A stretch of DNA of 32,658 bases, taken from contig NZ_JACIDW010000025.1 in assembly GCF_014196505.1 (NCBI RefSeq), positions 1-32,658 on the forward strand, given 5' to 3'. The DNA is from Rhizobium metallidurans (GTDB lineage Bacteria; Pseudomonadota; Alphaproteobacteria; Rhizobiales; Rhizobiaceae). Below are positions 32,470 through 32,658 of this stretch, piece by piece. The translations under genes and the position numbers were made by a program. Under the pieces are notes generated by a model. The model ran no database searches. It had not been told where the DNA came from and saw only the letters and a list, made by a program, of their open reading frames with translations. Within the stretch, counting starts at the first letter, position 1; every line of letters starts with the position of its first letter.

Positions 32470-32570
32470 GCCCCCTCATCCGACCCTTCGGGCCACCTTC
32501 TCCCCGTTGGGGAGAAGAGGGAGCAAGAGGCACGAGCGGCCGCCACAAGTCTCTTCTCCCCAACGGGGAG
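32470..32570. repeat. Truncated RIME-like palindromic element, copy D
   Basis: From GCCCCCTCATCCG at 32470 the sequence follows copy C through the second internal palindrome (CTTCTCCCCAACGGGGAG, ending 32570) and then stops matching: the last 27 or so bases of copy C, including the right terminal repeat, are missing. The break is 10 bp from the transposase stop. Confidence 0.8.
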
Positions 32571-32580
32571 CAACCATGTC

Positions 32581-32658
32581 TCATCCTTTCACATATTTCG
32601 GCGTCCATTCGGTCTGTCGGGTGAGGATTGTGTTGGCGAGAATGACGAGTTTGCGGGC
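32581..32658 (-). mobile_element. IS110-family transposase, C-terminal fragment cut by the window edge
   Basis: The minus strand from the window end encodes 25 residues and a TGA at 32583-32581. The segment RKLVILANTIL followed by WTP resembles the C-terminal end of IS110-family transposases, where MRKLLVLANALL-type helices and a final WTP are common. The rest lies outside the window, so family and completeness cannot be confirmed. Its position beside a broken palindromic element supports a mobile element. Confidence 0.55.

Overview
The window is chromosomal DNA of a high-GC alphaproteobacterium, most likely a Rhizobiaceae member (Rhizobium/Agrobacterium/Sinorhizobium group). Pointers are a BacA/SbmA-type transporter, the gene order bdhA-xdhA-xdhB known from Sinorhizobium, an AglA-type alpha-glucosidase, a probable phosphate-starvation glycolipid glycosyltransferase behind a PhoB-type box, and several RIME-like palindromic intergenic elements. 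No rRNA, tRNA or CRISPR array was seen. The species cannot be fixed from the sequence.

Layout. 0-5.5 kb: adenine deaminase; a HigBA-like toxin-antitoxin pair with its own promoter and operator; divergent alpha-glucosidase and 2-keto-3-deoxygluconate kinase. 5.5-10 kb: an uncharacterised coiled-coil protein plus lipoprotein pair; a GT4 glycosyltransferase with a Pho box; an MFS transporter; a 77-residue orphan. 10-16.4 kb: der and a membrane-anchored TPR protein, an NnrU-family membrane protein, a secreted NodB-type deacetylase, a gene-free stretch holding two inverted copies of a 145-bp palindromic element, then bacA with a clear intrinsic terminator. 16.5-21.3 kb: a YbfB/YjiJ-type MFS gene divergent from a PadR regulator with an operator array between them; a methionine aminopeptidase; an LLM-type flavin oxidoreductase; a VapBC-like module. 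21.4-23.7 kb: an ECF42-type sigma factor with C-terminal TPR region, its YciI/DGPF partner and an AHSA1/SRPBCC gene. 24-25.3 kb: an AT-richer J-domain membrane protein, probably acquired. 25.3-32.7 kb: glycerol kinase, then bdhA-xdhA-xdhB-DUF559 on the other strand, ending in a truncated RIME-like element that abuts the C-terminal end of an apparent IS110-family transposase.

Regulatory logic is the richest part. Two matching promoters (TGTCGG, 17 bp, CGTC) precede the yciI-sigma operon and the AHSA1 gene, so the sigma factor probably drives itself and the AHSA1 gene. A two-part Pho box precedes the glycosyltransferase, pointing to replacement of phospholipid by glycolipid when phosphate is scarce. 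Palindromic or repeated operators precede padR and both toxin-antitoxin modules. The mobile-element story is a set of four related palindromic elements: two as an inverted pair, one inside the xdh operon, and one apparently split by an IS110-type insertion.
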